The notes under the pieces were generated by a model. The model did not search any database and was not told the origin of the DNA. It saw only the letters and a program-made list of their open reading frames with translations. From positions 15,243,485 through 15,307,484 of the forward strand of contig NC_088296.1 in assembly GCF_032854445.1 (NCBI RefSeq): a DNA stretch of 64,000 bases, given 5' to 3'. Origin of the DNA: Liolophura sinensis (taxonomy: Eukaryota; Mollusca; Polyplacophora; Chitonida; Chitonidae). Made by a program: the position numbers and the translations under genes. Below, piece by piece: positions 37,859 through 50,322 of the stretch (its first letter is position 1; each line of letters starts with the position of its first letter).

Positions 37859-38344
37859 TGACGGATCACGTGATCGATCTGGTTTAGAAAGAATCTGATA
37901 TACTTTATTTAAGGGAATTCACCAGAATCAAAAGTGATGTTTCCCTATTTATATACAGTGAAGACGATCCTATGCGCCTTTGGGCGCCACACCCAAAGAT
38001 TCATCCCATGAACTACAGCATTCCTCACATTAGTTTGTGCATGAGATTCGATTCGTGACTGTTTGCATTTACCCTTCAACAAATATCCATACTCTTACAT
38101 GTACATGTAATACCCTCCACGAACCATGATCCTAAGAGGCAGACTATCCCATTCTACCTCACGTAAGGGTCAAAGCTGTTAAATTACTTCGGGGATATTT
38201 TCTTTTCAAGAAATACGATTTTGGGGGACAGGTCAAGATGCATGATATTCGATTCGTGACTAATCTGTTCAAACATTGTACCGTAGTCTGAAGTAAAAAA
38301 AAAACAACAGATTAATGGGTAAATTTGAGTTCAATGTACATATA

Positions 38345-38670
38345 GGAACACCGCACGACTGAAAGAGCGGGTCGTGTTGTACCATAGACTTTAAGAATGG
38401 TATTTGCTGCTGCTTCGCTTGGCTTCCTGCGGTGAGAGGTTAGAACAAGGAAGCAGGACTGATTGACCCAGTGTCTGTGCCATGTGACTGAGTGGGGTGA
38501 TATGTCCGGTGTCTTCGGCATGATACCTCAGCGGCGGCAGCACTTTGGCTGCATGTACTCGTCCTGTCACAAGTAGACACAGTATATATACACACACACC
38601 TGACGATTCCTCGTCTTTATATAACTTAAAGATTGCTAAGTACGACCTGAAATCTAAGCATTCATTTCCA
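38345..38670 (+). mobile_element. SINE family C
   Basis: GTGTTGTACCATAGACTTTA, AATGGTATTTGCTGCTGCTT, GTGACTGAGTGGGGTG, TCTTCGGCATGATACCTCAG and a CATTCATTT tail. I recall similar dispersed repeats from bivalve genomes. Confidence 0.6.
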
Positions 38671-38714
38671 TTCATTCATTTATGCAGGCTATCTCCCCAG
38701 TGGTACATGAGTTG

Positions 38715-38820
38715 ATCTGGCAGTAACCTGCGGATGGTCGTGGGTTTTTCACCATAATGCTGGCTACCATCATATAAGTGAAATATTCTTAAGTATTAAC
38801 CTCTGATCAAATAAATGAAA
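38715..38820 (+). mobile_element. SINE family A 3' fragment
   Basis: AACCTGCGGATGGTCGTGGG and CATCATATAAGTGAAATATT, with internal deletions and an AATAAATGAAAT tail. Confidence 0.75.
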
Positions 38821-40194
38821 TAGATACATTCGCGTCATCTCCTCGGATGATGAAGAATTGGATGTTACGGATACACCATTGCCCGTGGGAACAAGGCCTT
38901 ATGAGACATACACATGTATACATATAGAGAAATGTGTGATTTCTGCAGAAGTGTGCTTCAGTGAAATGAACTACTGGTCGTTGCCCAGGTAACGACAAAA
39001 GACGTCAATCATATTTGGAATGAGGATTCCAGTTCGAACAATTTTACATTTTAAATAAAATAACTATTCATGCTTCACATTTACTTTTAAAAAAAAATGT
39101 TGTGAAAGGATCACTTTTACCAGGAGATAATCTGAATAGACACAACACATAACAGTTTCCAAGTGTCTTTTTTTTTTAAGAATAAAAGCTCTTGTCTCCC
39201 CACCCCCACCCCCCCCCCCCCCACCCAATCCCGCTCAGCTCGGCTCCCTTGCACTATTACACTAGCGGCCGTCGTATAAGTGAAGTGTTCGGGAGAACGG
39301 CGTAAAACACCAATCAAATCAAATAAATAAAGTAATTAATGTTTGGGTTTCTTAAACTCTTGTGACACTTTAGTTCCAAGACCTCGGGCTTCACGCGTAG
39401 CCCTCTAGTAATGCTGTTATGATATGCTTACCTGTTTAATCAAAGACGAGAAACATTTCGCGCTCAGTTTTTGTCCTTATTTTGTCTATATACACCATGT
39501 CCTTTTGTTTATTTATTGGCGTGAGATAAATGTCGTCGACGCAATTGAATTTAACTGACCGGTGAAATGAACATCTGCAATCACCACTTGCATATACTCT
39601 GAAATGCTATTGCCTAAGGTCGAATGTTGTGACGCGTTTCGTGGATGGATATCCGGTGGATGTGCCTGTCACTAGACTCATTGATGTTCAACACTGTGAG
39701 TAGAGGTTTAACAGAATTATTATTTGATGAAAACTTTATCACGGGTATTCGCTGTGACAGAAAAAATCCAGGCCTCACTATATGACCGGAAAGCTAGTGT
39801 TAAGCAAACATACATCCCTTGCAAAATTAGACTCCTCTTCCCGTTATATACATGAGCGTAACACTGTTTAAGCTCATCAGTTATAAAGCATCACGTTACA
39901 CGCTCTAATTCTTTACAATCGCATTACACATCCGCGTTGGTCGGTCATACATACCAGGTTTGTTTTATAAATTTCACTTTCGAAAGCTGATTGCAAAAGC
40001 AGCTATTGTTATTTTAAGGCAAACGCGAGAAGCGTACGTCTGGCTTTTCTGCGCCCCATCTTGGTGAAGGTATGACTGACATCATGGGTAAGTAAATGAG
40101 TTATATTTGTTACTATCGCTGGCTCAAATAATTCCAGTGCTACATATTTAAAAGTTATATCGATGCAACATACAGTTACACATTGCGCGGATAT
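38821..40194. other. mostly unassigned; holds a poly-C stretch and a SINE A 3' end
   Basis: A SINE family A 3' end lies at 39225-39330 (GCGGCCGTCGTATAAGTGAA ... CACCAATCAAATCAAATAAA), preceded by a C-rich run at 39201-39222. A GGTAAGT lies near 40086 but I see no coding exon attached to it. Confidence 0.45.
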
Positions 40195-41035
40195 GATCCA
40201 TATTCACAGGGTGAAAGTGATACATTGGAAATCGATAGGTGTGTAATGGGTATAACACACACAGTTGTATTTAGAAATGGTCTATATGTTATACACCCTT
40301 ACATATCAAGAGAATATGATACACCCTTAGTAATGGTGGGGGTGTGATACTCAGATACAGATCATGTGGATGTGATACACCCTTTCAAACCGTGTGGATG
40401 TGATACACTCTTACAAATCGTGTGAGTGTGATACACTCTTACCAATCGTGTGGGTGTGATACACTCATACCAATCGTGTGAGTGTGATACATTCTTACCA
40501 ATCGTGTGAGTGTGATACACTCTTGCCAATCGAGTGGGTGTGATACACTCTTACCAATCGTGTGGGTGTGATACACTCTTGCCAATCGTGAGGGTTTGAT
40601 ACACTCTTACCAATCGTGTGAGTGTGATACACTCTTGCCAATCGGGTGGGTGTGACAGCTCCATACCAATCGTTTGGGTGCGATACACTCTTACCAATCG
40701 GGTGGGTGTAATGCACTCTTGCCAATCGGGTGGGTGTGATATACTCTTACCAATCGTGTGGGTTTGATACATTCTTACCAATCGTGTGGGTGTGACATCT
40801 CCATACCAATCTTGTGGATGTGATAAACTCTTACCTATCGTGTGGTATCGATACACTATTACCAATCTTGTGTGTTCGACACCTCCACACCAATCGTGTT
40901 GTTGTGATATACTCTTACCAATGGGGTGGGTGTGTTACCTCCATACCAAGGAGGTACACACCTACAAACCACATGAACGTGGTACACACTTACCAATCGT
41001 GCTGGATGTGGTACACACTTATAAACTGTGTGGAC
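40195..41035. repeat. 28-bp tandem array, about 29 copies
   Basis: Core unit GTGTGATACACTCTTACCAA plus TCGTGTGG. It is well conserved at 40400-40800 and diverged at both ends. The period is not a multiple of three, so the long minus-strand frames cycle through all frames and are not genes. Confidence 0.95.
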
Positions 41036-42025
41036 TAATTTCCAGTGTTGCACACTATGTCAAGCATTTAATGTACTAAGAATTTCTCTTAAACGGCGCT
41101 GTTCATGACAGGTGCGACAAGCCCAGCACTTGACTAATGTGGTCACGTGTTCATATTATGCAATCGCTGCTTTAGTTGTTGCCTCTAGCCAGGATATTTT
41201 TCAGACAGGCCCCCATCTAACGACGATCAAGAAAAATGTAAAAATTAATGTGTATCTTTGGTGGACATGTTATGTCCTTTTCGTGCATATCTATTGTACT
41301 TTTTTGTAAACAAGGGCTTTTAGGGAGTATGGAGACAACTAGACACTCTTTTTTTTAATTTATTTATTTTTGAGTAAACAATGCGGAACGGGCTGTTTTG
41401 AAATATAGCCAAGCAGGGCAACATCGATCTGAATAAAAAGCAAAAGGAGAATTGGCTAGTAAAATATCCCAGTCATTCTTCACACAAAGTGGTGAATGCA
41501 CCAGCAACTTGTTCCTGTGATCTGCTCGGAAAGCCCAAGTGAAAGTAAAAGTAAAACCAGGAGTTATTTTTAGTACTGTAGTACTGTAATAAACAGATGC
41601 TCTGAAGTATAGCAGTGTGACCTTGTTTTAAGCCGAGTGGGTCAGTGACACATTTGTAAACGTCCTGATTCGCACTATAATTTAGCACACGAGCACGTAC
41701 ATTTTGTGTACGCTCTCAAGTACAGAAGTCCCACTTCAGATTCCCCGCTCTGCCGGAGAGGCCGTAATGTTCTGACACGTATACACGCGTATAATAACTT
41801 ACAGGATAAATATGACAGACTGAACTCAGATTACTGGATTCACCGTATCTCTAAGGTCACATTGGTTAGAGCTGTTCATTTGCGTGACGGTTACAATGTT
41901 TAGCCTATATACATAACTGGTTTACAGTCGTTTACTGTTACAGTTTAGTACTACCTATTTTGTCCAGGTTACTATCAGGCAGCACGTCCAGGTTAGCATT
42001 CCTTCTGAAGAGAGATTACCTCCCC
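41036..42025. other. unassigned sequence
   Basis: No supported exon for gene 2. Short frames only. Confidence 0.35.
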
Positions 42026-42085
42026 TTGTTTGTTTGTTTGTTTTGTTTGTTTTTTTTGTTTTTGTTTTGTTTTTTTGTTTTGTTT
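42026..42085. repeat. (TTTG)n-like low-complexity stretch
   Basis: TTGTTTGTTTGTTTTGTTTG and longer T runs. Confidence 0.85.
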
Positions 42086-42234
42086 CCCCAGATAAATCAG
42101 AAAGAAAACATGGTGAACTAAACTGACATGATGCCGTTATCTTAACACTACATCTTAAAAATGTTGTATATAGGTGTCCTAAGAACAAATGTATATGTGT
42201 GTTTATGCATGTGTATAAAGTTTCAAAATCAAAT

Positions 42235-42423
42235 CCCACCAGTGCGGGTTCTCTGAGTTCAAGTCCAGTTAATGCTGGCTTCCACTCCGGCCAAACGTAA
42301 GAAGGGTCCTGGTTTTTCACCGAGCTCTGCCCGATTTCCTCTCAACATAATGCTGGCCGCCGTGGTATTAATGAAATATTCTTGAGTACGGCTTAAAACA
42401 CCAATCAAATAAATAAAATAAAT
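42235..42423 (+). mobile_element. SINE family A, 5'-truncated
   Basis: GAGTTCAAGTCCAGTTAATG, AACATAATGCTGGCCGCC, TTCTTGAGTACGGCTTAAAA and a CAAATAAATAAAATAAAT tail. Confidence 0.85.
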
Positions 42424-42446
42424 CAAAATCGGATATATAACGGAAA

Positions 42447-42725
42447 TGGGTGGCTCATTTGGTTAGCGCGGTAGCGCAGTGTAATGACCCAGGAGCCTCT
42501 CACCAATGCAGTCGTTATGAGTTCAAGTCCAGCTCATACTGGCTTCCTCTAGGGCCGTACATGGGAAGGTCTGCCATCTACCTGCAGATGGTCGTGTGTT
42601 TCCCCCGGGCTCTGCCCAGTTTTCTTCCACCATAATGCTGGTCGCCTTCGTATGCAATACTCTTGAGTACGGCATAAAACACTAATCAAAAAAATAAATA
42701 AATATAAATAAAAATAAAATAAATA
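42447..42725 (+). mobile_element. SINE family A, full length
   Basis: GGGTGGCTCATTTGGTTAGC head, GTAATGACCCAGGAGCCTCT, body, TTGAGTACGGCATAAAACAC and an AATAAATAAAT tail. It lies only 24 nt after another copy in the same orientation. Confidence 0.9.
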
Positions 42726-43760
42726 AATATAACGGAAATGTGTTGCCAAAATCTGTCCATGAAACCTGCTATCGACTGGTCGATGGAGCCTGGTGTTAGC
42801 CTACAAACCAAGCAAAAGTTTCAAAGTGATAAATAATAAAGTGTATTTTGGTGGTCTACTGTACATTTTATCATTGTTTTAAGAAAATTGGTCAACGTTT
42901 ACACAGCTGATACATAATACAAGTGATTCTTTGATATATGTATGTGTTTATAGGTGTTTTCGTTCCATTTGGTTCAATACAATGCATCCTTTAACAGGAG
43001 TTTTACATACGACACCTAGAAATGTGTAAATTTAAATTATTGAAATCAACTCTTAGAGAATATTTTTGGCAGAGGTATTCTTTTTTCATTGATACACGTG
43101 AATTGGTCTCCACAATTTTTTTGTCTTACACTATTCTGCCCGTTTTTTATGTTAAATTTTTACCTATTTTTTTTCTTCTTTAGTTTTTTCTTTCTCTTTT
43201 CTTTTATTTCTTTTCACGCCATTTTTTAATACAAAAGTAACATCTTATGATTTCCCCACCCCTAATTTTATACTAAATATTCCATAGATCTATGTTTTGG
43301 GAATAAATAAGCTTTAATGAACTTATTCCCGCCATAACCGTCTCGTTCGTCCAGATCATTCACGTCATGACGACTACCGTTGCTGTTGTTGTTGTATTTT
43401 CCATAAAGTTACAGAATACAAAAACAGGAAAACAGAAGAAAAAAAGAGAGCGTTAGTAAATAGCGATAGAAAACCGCATCTACGTGTAAAGTGCATTCTT
43501 TTATGCGTTAAGAATGAATAAAATTCTATGGATATGATTGATTTCTGACAATTAACAGGTGAATGCATGTACAAATTTTGTCTGGATGTTAGTACGCTAT
43601 GCTTAATTAGGTGTGTGCGTGCGCACTCTAGCGTAGATATGTATGTTGGCCTGCTGTTTCCATGAAATGTGAGAGAAACAAAAATGTTTTTGTGTTTCAG
43701 TTTGTTTATTTTAGTATAAATATATGTATTCAATAGTATTTCTGTATCTAACTTCTCCAG
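42726..43760. other. unassigned sequence upstream of gene 2 exons
   Basis: AT-rich, with several pyrimidine runs. A short frame at 43368 (ATG ACG ACT ACC then Val codons) is hydrophobic but has no good donor and stops after about 29 codons. Confidence 0.35.
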
Positions 43761-43832
43761 AAGCTATTCATTTCAACTCAACGAGCGCTGTCAGTCAAGG
43801 CATGATCAACAACCTGGTCTTGTCTGCCTTTG
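43761..43832 (+). CDS. gene 2 exon: stalk end and start of TM helix
   Basis: 72 nt, acceptor CTAACTTCTCCAG, donor G|GTGAGT, phase 1 to 1. It encodes EAIHFNSTSAVSQG, then MINNLVLSAFG, where the hydrophobic run starts. ATG 43802-43804 is a possible alternative start. Confidence 0.7.
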
Positions 43833-46432
43833 GTGAGTTACCTCCCTTGAAATATCGGCCTCTTCGATTAGCACTAGCATTTACCTGTGGGTAAAACAAC
43901 GCTCAGCACTCACTTTTGCCGAAAATAACCTATATTTTACAAGGCCATGTGATGTATATACCTCGTATATTTAAATCTACATTCATAAATTAGTTTAAAT
44001 GGCGACTTTATTCCATGAACTCGTTTCCGTCAAGGCAATAAGGGATATTTCTGGTTATCCTAATCAACAACGGTCTCACATTTTTAAAGGTAATAAAAAA
44101 AATATTTGAACAGAAACATTTAAAGGTAAATGCTTTAGATTTTCTTCTAAAAGGTAATTTGAAAATACGGTGGGGTCTTTGGTCCACATGTAAGTGTTGT
44201 GAGGTTAAATCATTTAGATGTAGGGGCCTCCGTGGCTCAGTCGGTTAGCCCGCTAGCGCAGCGTAATGACCCAGAAGCCTCTCACCAATGCGGTCGCTGT
44301 GAGTTCAAGTCCAGCCCATGCTGGCTTCCTCTCCGGCCGTAAGTGGTAAGGTCTGTCAGCAACCTGCGGATGGTCGTGGGTTTCCCACGGGCTCTGCCCG
44401 GTTTCCGCCCACCATAATGCTGGCCGCCGTCGTATAAGTGAAATATTCTTGAGTACGGCGTAAAACACCAATCAAATAAATAAATAAATAAATGATTTAG
44501 ATGTAGAACTCTTGGCAGCATGGATTCGCCATGCCACAAAAAGACACAATGTATGCACACAACAAATGGCTTCTGGTAGTCATATGACTTGAAACTTGTT
44601 TTAAACGACCTGTACACACAGGTCAGATAAAAAAAATCCCTCAGCATAGTTAATAGTTGTAGCTGTCAAGTTGATATTTTACGCTCACATGAGGAACATT
44701 CATGTACGCTTGTTAATGTTGCAGTAATTCTCCAGAGTGAATTCTATCAAGTATATATATTATAATGCACATAATAGTATTACATTTGCCGATTTTAATA
44801 ACGGAATATTTACTTTCGCAGGCATACTGTTGACAATAACTACGATAGTTATTCTTGGAAAGGACGTGTGAGTATTGAACTCCCATTTGTTTATTTATTT
44901 ATTTATTTGATTGGTGTTTTACGCCGTACTCAAGGATATTTCACTTATACGACAGCAGCCAGCATTATGGTGGGTGGAAACCGGGCACAGCCCGGGGGAA
45001 TCCCACGACCATCCCACTTACGGCCGGAGAGGAAGCCAGCATGAGCTGGACTTGAACTCACAGCGACCGCATTGGTGAGAGGCTCCTGGGTCATTACGCT
45101 ACGCCCGCGCGCTAACCAACTGAGCCACGGAGGCGGTAATCCCCACGCTGGTTTAAGGGCAAAGAAAACACTACCAATGATATGTTACATGAAAGAACAT
45201 TAAACACTATTCATACAAACAGCTGTATATTTTTTTAGAATCGTTTTTCAACCCACTGAAACGCATTGGAAGCAATGGATTCTACGGTGGTCTTTTCGGA
45301 ACATAAGACCAGTCACGACAAACAAAGTTTTTACCGTCTAACTCACATATATGGATCCACCTAGATTTCAGCGTTCTAATTGCATACACATGTAAATCTA
45401 TGACTGTTTTCGACGAATGGAACTTAAAACAGAGTGTTTCTTGGTTGGAAAAAAAATGTAAACAAAAAATATATCAAACTATTTTCCCTGACATTGCCTA
45501 TTGATCTGTCTGATGTGTACTTCACCTAAGTGTATTTTTTAACTTGAAAGCACTACCACACATCTACCATTACAATGCTTCCGGTGCTGGTTTGGACGCT
45601 CCTAGGTTGGGTGCAGTTTGAACTTTATAATGAAACTTGTCAGCCAATATCCAAATATTTACATTGTTTGGTATTGCTCAACTGTTCATGTAATTCAAGA
45701 AATTGAACCTAAAAGCTGTATGGATCCAATTTTATATACTACAACCCTTACGCTTTTTGAATATCCCATTAATCATTACTTGCGTTCATTGGTGGTATTT
45801 ACGTGGTAACGGAAGAAAGTTTTGATGTTTATATTCCTTAATTATATGTTTACAGAATTCGAAAAAGAAAGAGAAGTTCGAGAAACAGGAAACGTTCGGT
45901 AAGGAAAATGGCTTCAGATTCAGGAAGACAACTTCATCGTCCTTCCAAACGCTCGAGTAGATCTTCCAAAAGAGGGACTTCGGCAGCACATAAAGGAAAG
46001 CATGCCACTTTGCCCATTTCTCATGAACGAGAACGCAGTCTTAATCCTTCTAGGATCCGCCACCCCACACAGAGAAATCAAGGCGTGAAGAAAGATGAGT
46101 GTGCTAAGCACGACTGTAAGGGTAATCGCACTTCTGCAGACGGCCCAAAGTTGGGAGCGTCTGCGACACCTGATGTAGTTTATCTTGAAATGGAGATTAA
46201 CTGCAATCCCCAATGTACAGAGTTGAGAGAAACTCACCTGGATTCGACGAAGAAAACCTTGTACTTGTGGAAGCAGACAAATAGCGCCCATGAGATAAAC
46301 GCACCGATGTACGTTAATAACAGGAGGGAAGTCACAGTGCGTGACGTCGGTGAAGATAACAACGTTAAAGTTGCGAAAGATTATGACTATACGTTCATGG
46401 GGGTTACATGCAAGAACATGTCTCACAAATAA
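43761..46432 (+). CDS. gene 2: single-pass membrane protein, 3' exons (5' part not found)
   Basis: Exons 43761-43832, 44822-44867 and 45856-46432 join in frame (phase 1 entry, phase 1, phase 2, TAA stop) to about 231 residues. The first exon gives a short stalk with an NST sequon and the start of the membrane helix. The second completes the helix (ILLTITTIVILGKD). The third is a 192-residue, very basic cytoplasmic tail with Tyr motifs. The phase-2 junction after the helix matches genes 1 and 3. No signal-peptide or EGF exons are recognisable upstream. The ATG at 43802 could instead start a short signal-anchor protein. Likely a signalling receptor of the same cluster. Confidence 0.7.
44222..44493 (+). 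mobile_element. SINE family A, full-length reference-quality copy
   Basis: GGGGCCTCCGTGGCTCAGTC head, A-box TGGCTCAGTCGG, GTAATGACCCAGAAGCCTCT, B-box GAGTTCAAGTCC, body, CGGCGTAAAACACCAATCAA and an (AATA)n tail. It is the best + strand copy for defining the family, with 57697-57957. It lies in an intron of gene 2. Confidence 0.95.
44822..44867 (+). CDS. gene 2 exon: rest of TM helix
   Basis: 46 nt, acceptor TACTTTCGCAG, donor GT|GTGAGT, phase 1 to 2. It encodes GILLTITTIVILGKD, then V with the next exon. In genes 1 and 3 the whole helix sits in one exon; here it is split. Confidence 0.7.
44886..45136 (-). mobile_element. SINE family A, full length
   Basis: (TTTA)n, TTGATTGGTGTTTTACGCCG, CATTGGTGAGAGGCTCCTGG and CTGAGCCACGGAGGCGG. 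It starts 18 nt after the donor of the TM exon. Confidence 0.95.
45856..46432 (+). CDS. gene 2 last exon: basic, tyrosine-motif cytoplasmic tail
   Basis: 577 nt from a TATGTTTACAG acceptor to TAA at 46430-46432. It begins IRKRKRSSRNRKRS, a strong stop-transfer, then a long Lys/Arg/Ser-rich part. Three Tyr motifs fit SH2 consensus sites: YLEM (nt 46181) and YTFM (nt 46388) are YxxM, the PI3-kinase p85 type; YVNN (nt 46310) is YxN, the Grb2 type. An ATTAAA near 46502 could serve polyadenylation. No enzymatic domain. Confidence 0.8.
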
Positions 46433-46539
46433 AATGTGCATCAAATGTAAGATGCACATCGTACATAGTGCTTTGACAATCACTTCGTCTCAAACAACGT
46501 AATTAAACATACAGTGTAAAAATCGATCAGCTTAAATTT

Positions 46540-46864
<325 letters not shown>

Positions 46865-46967
46865 ACAGAATCATCATCATCATCATCATTCAATTTTGGC
46901 GCAAAATACTTTCTCAATGTGCACGTTTTTGCTTTGAACTGTGATTTCTCGGCTGCATACCCCTCAC

Positions 46968-47030
46968 AGCGCATGCGTCGCTCTCTACCCTTCGCAGTAC
47001 ATCATTGTCACCAACAGACCTTTACCTTTA
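46968..47030 (+). repeat. dispersed repeat (see 7560)
   Basis: GCGCATGCGTCGCTCTCTAC and TACATCATTGTCACCAACAG resemble 7560-7605. Confidence 0.45.
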
Positions 47031-49024
47031 GAGCCTATGAATCGCGCATACGCTCGTTTAGGCTTAGTCTCGTCACGTGTGTTCGTGATCCTCGGAAATA
47101 TACACAAAGTCACTTTCAGGGTAAACTGGGATGAAATGTACCTAATGCCAAACGAGACAATGAGCGAAATTCTAAATTTTGAGTTGGCATTCTAAATTAC
47201 ACGTTCCCTTCTGCTGATAGTAGAAAAAGTGAAAAATAGCGTCTCTTGCAGCCATCAAAAGAAACAACAAGTTTTTTTTTGTTTCATTTTTTGCACATTT
47301 GTTGTGTTTACACTACACAAAGCCATATCCTGAAGAAATGTATTCATTCATTTTGATTGTTTGCCTGTTTGTTTACTTATTTGATTGTTGTTTAATGCAA
47401 TACTTAATAATTACTTACACTCTTCACTTATACTATTCACTTATACTTCTTCCGACTGGAGGAAAAACCGTCCCTCCTCTTCAACCGAAGTGTCGCACAC
47501 AACACAGTGTGTCTACATGATGTTCATGGAAACACTGCGGGTTGTTTTCTTTCACTAGGGTTTGTGTGCTGATTTGGCAATATTTTTGCACCTCTTTCTT
47601 GGCGATTTGATTGACTTCATTTGATGCAGCGATGGCATCGTTAATGCATTGGGTTGTGCATTTGACGATTTGAACGACACAGATGGGGAGGTGGAATTTT
47701 GATCAGGGCAAGTCCACACCGGTTAGAACGTTTTTAAAATTCGGCGAGCTTTTGACAACATAGCGTTGTGAGGACGTGTTGGAAACGGTCATCCTTGATG
47801 CCCTACACTGAACACACTGGTTATCCAAAGTATCTGAAATCCTGGCACCAAGTTTGTTTTTGGGAGATCATTTGATTAAAACTTCCAAGAGAACGCAACT
47901 TCAACATTTCATAACCTAAAATTTTCAAAAAGCAATATCACTCGAAAGTTTAAAGTTTATAGATTGTTAAGAAATCCAGTGAACACGTGCAATAGGGTTA
48001 GGGTTAACTCGAAGCAATCAGTGTAGTACAGCTTTGCAAAGTGTGAGATAAAACGATTCCCTCCCCTTAATTAAACATTGACAATTGTGTACTTGGTAAA
48101 CCCAAGATTTCTTTCGAATTTTGTGCCAACATATTTTCGTAAATGCTAAAAGTGCGCGAACCGCATTGGAACTATGTACGACTTGACTGTACGTGGAAAA
48201 GGCGACTTTCAAACCGGAACCTTTAGTATGATCTCACGTCAGCTTATATGAAGTTTCAATCCCCAACAAGACACCGCAGAGTGGAATATTTTAAATGCTT
48301 ATAGCTCATTTATTCTTAAAAAGCGAAATGAATGACTTAGACCTCACTTATATGAGATGGTACGATTTCTGGATTGTGCGATTGATTGGAGATTTGGACG
48401 AGAACCGACCAATCCTGAACATTAGAGGTTTCATTTACCGATTGCTCTTTAAGACTGGTGTTAGGTATGATTGTGTTAGGTGCGGACGTGCAATCCCAAA
48501 TAATGCCAAATCGTAGCCAGTCGTGTGTCGGTATCAATAGTCACATAGCTTTCAAGGAGTACTTTATTTAAGTTTTCAGTCTCAAAACCTTGCAGATTTT
48601 TTTGAATTGAAAACTTCAGTAGCTTCTTAGTTCGCTATGCCTCCCATCGTCCCGCGTACTAGCCCCTGACCCGAGCCTCATTGGTTTCTCCGGATATATT
48701 GGTCTCCGAGAAGTAGAGACTAGTACCAACAGTCGCAACCTATGCAACCTGTCGGGTCAAACGACAGGCTTCTACCCTAATCGCCATGGGGTACAATCAC
48801 CATGGACATGACCCAGACGTTTTGAACATGGCCTTCCAACTTATCTCACGTACGACTGATTACTCTGGTGATCCCCCACAGCGTTTAAGACTCGTTGCGA
48901 GGTCTTTCCATGATTCCTGTCTTCCGTGTGCACGTCAAGTGTGAAGTGCACCGGATTTTCAGAGTCAATTTGAAAAATCCCACAAAACAAAACAGCATGT
49001 CATTACACTCAAAACATTAATCTG
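47031..49024. other. unassigned intergenic sequence
   Basis: Between gene 2 and gene 3. A weak family A 3' remnant (TTATTTGATTGTTGTTTAAT) lies near 47380. The frame at 48295-48516 has no family or splice support. Confidence 0.4.
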
Positions 49025-49165
49025 TTAATTTTAACAGAAAGTCTGTTGTCTGAGTGATGCCAGAATGCACTCCTTTGTCATAACAAAACACTGTGTCATA
49101 TTCCACATGCTGTCCTGATAGTCTAGCATAATCTTTATGTTAAATTCATAGAATATGTGTATTAT
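49025..49165 (+). repeat. dispersed repeat, second copy of 2041-2130
   Basis: Shares TTAACAGAAAGTCTGTTGTC, and further on CACTGTGTCATATTC, with the 2.0 and 3.3 kb regions. Confidence 0.5.
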
Positions 49166-49429
49166 ATTTAACGGAACATTTTGTTTGCTAAAGTGTATAG
49201 CAACGAAATTTATACAGGATTCGGGCCAGTTTACATTGGTCTAGAAATAAAGACTCTAAACCAGCATCGTCCTCATCACTGCATTTCTTCACCTATATCC
49301 ACTTAAGCCATATTGCGAGGGGGGCTCCATGAGCATTGGCGTGAAAGGTTAAAATAAAACTCTAACTGACGTAAAACAAGAAGTGGGATTACAACGTTTA
49401 CGTGTGACCACTTGTCACGTATCACACCC

Positions 49430-49700
49430 TGGTCGCTGCTCTGGTTTTACTCTCTATGCTGCATGTCTATTAGACTGTCATCGCTGCTCTAGTTTTACTC
49501 TCTGTGTTGTACGTCAATTACATTGTCGTTCCTGTTCTGGTTTTAATCTCTGTGCTGTACGTCTAATACACTGTCATCGCTGATAGCGTTTTACTCTCTA
49601 TGATGTAGGTCTGTCACATGGTTGTAGCTGCTCTGATTTTACTCTGTATGTTGTATGTCTACTACCCTGTAGTGGATGCTCTGGTTTTGCTCTCTGTACT
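49430..49700. repeat. ~48-bp tandem repeat, five to six diverged copies
   Basis: Units share TCGCTGCTCTGGTTTTACTC, then TCTATGCTGTACGTCTA-like text. Single copies occur near 12821 and 57005. Confidence 0.75.
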
Positions 49701-50273
49701 GAAGTCATTTATATCGCTCTACAGAGGTTTAGCCAAATGCGAAATAAAAAAGTACAGGTGTCTCTATCAACTGTGTACACTAGTGTGTTGACAAAAAAAG
49801 GTTTTTTCGGTCATGCGAGTCTTCCGATTTCTATGCAAGCCTTTAGAACGGGTTCTTCCTTGTATATTGGTCCGTATATAATACCATAATCTCCTATAAC
49901 TAAATGCACTGGGTGAAAGCAAGACGTTGTGTAGACATACATTAAGCTATGTCATGTTGTGCACTCTTCACTCGTGCTGACAGGCCCATCGCCGGATGGT
50001 TATGCCGTTTTATCAGCACATATCACTCGAGGCACTGAACTGCCCACGCCGTTGGAGGCTGGTATCTCGTTTTGTAGGTAAAACTCCTGGGTGCCACTAC
50101 ATGTAACATATGCACCACTTCGCTAACAGAGCTGCTGAACGTTTGCATCGTTTTATGAGCAGGACTCACGAGTCTTAATACCTTTTTGTGGGCAAAACTC
50201 CAGGGTACTGATACTTCTTCACTTCGGGAAGAGATCTGCTATAATTTTTGTGGTGTTTTCTAGACATACAAAG

Positions 50274-50322
50274 ATGGTTTTTCTCCTGGTTATTCTAATC
50301 TTTGGTATACATATAGTTTCAG
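50274..50322 (+). CDS. gene 3 exon 1: signal peptide
   Basis: ATG in a good context (A at -3, G at +4), hydrophobic MVFLLVILIFGIHIVS, then G|GTAAGT in phase 1. Confidence 0.8.

Noticed and set aside
40495-40865. Minus-strand frames of 76-104 codons
   Set aside because: They follow the 28-bp tandem array through cycling frames and have no start context or homology.
43368-43460. Short hydrophobic frame with several Val codons as a signal peptide for gene 2
   Set aside because: No GT donor in phase 1 after the hydrophobic run and a stop soon after.
45920-46483. 187-codon minus-strand frame opposite the gene 2 tail
   Set aside because: It is the antisense shadow of the well-supported tail exon, which has splice phase and motif support on the + strand.
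48295-48516. 73-codon frame on + strand
   Set aside because: No family signature, splice sites or compositional sign of coding.
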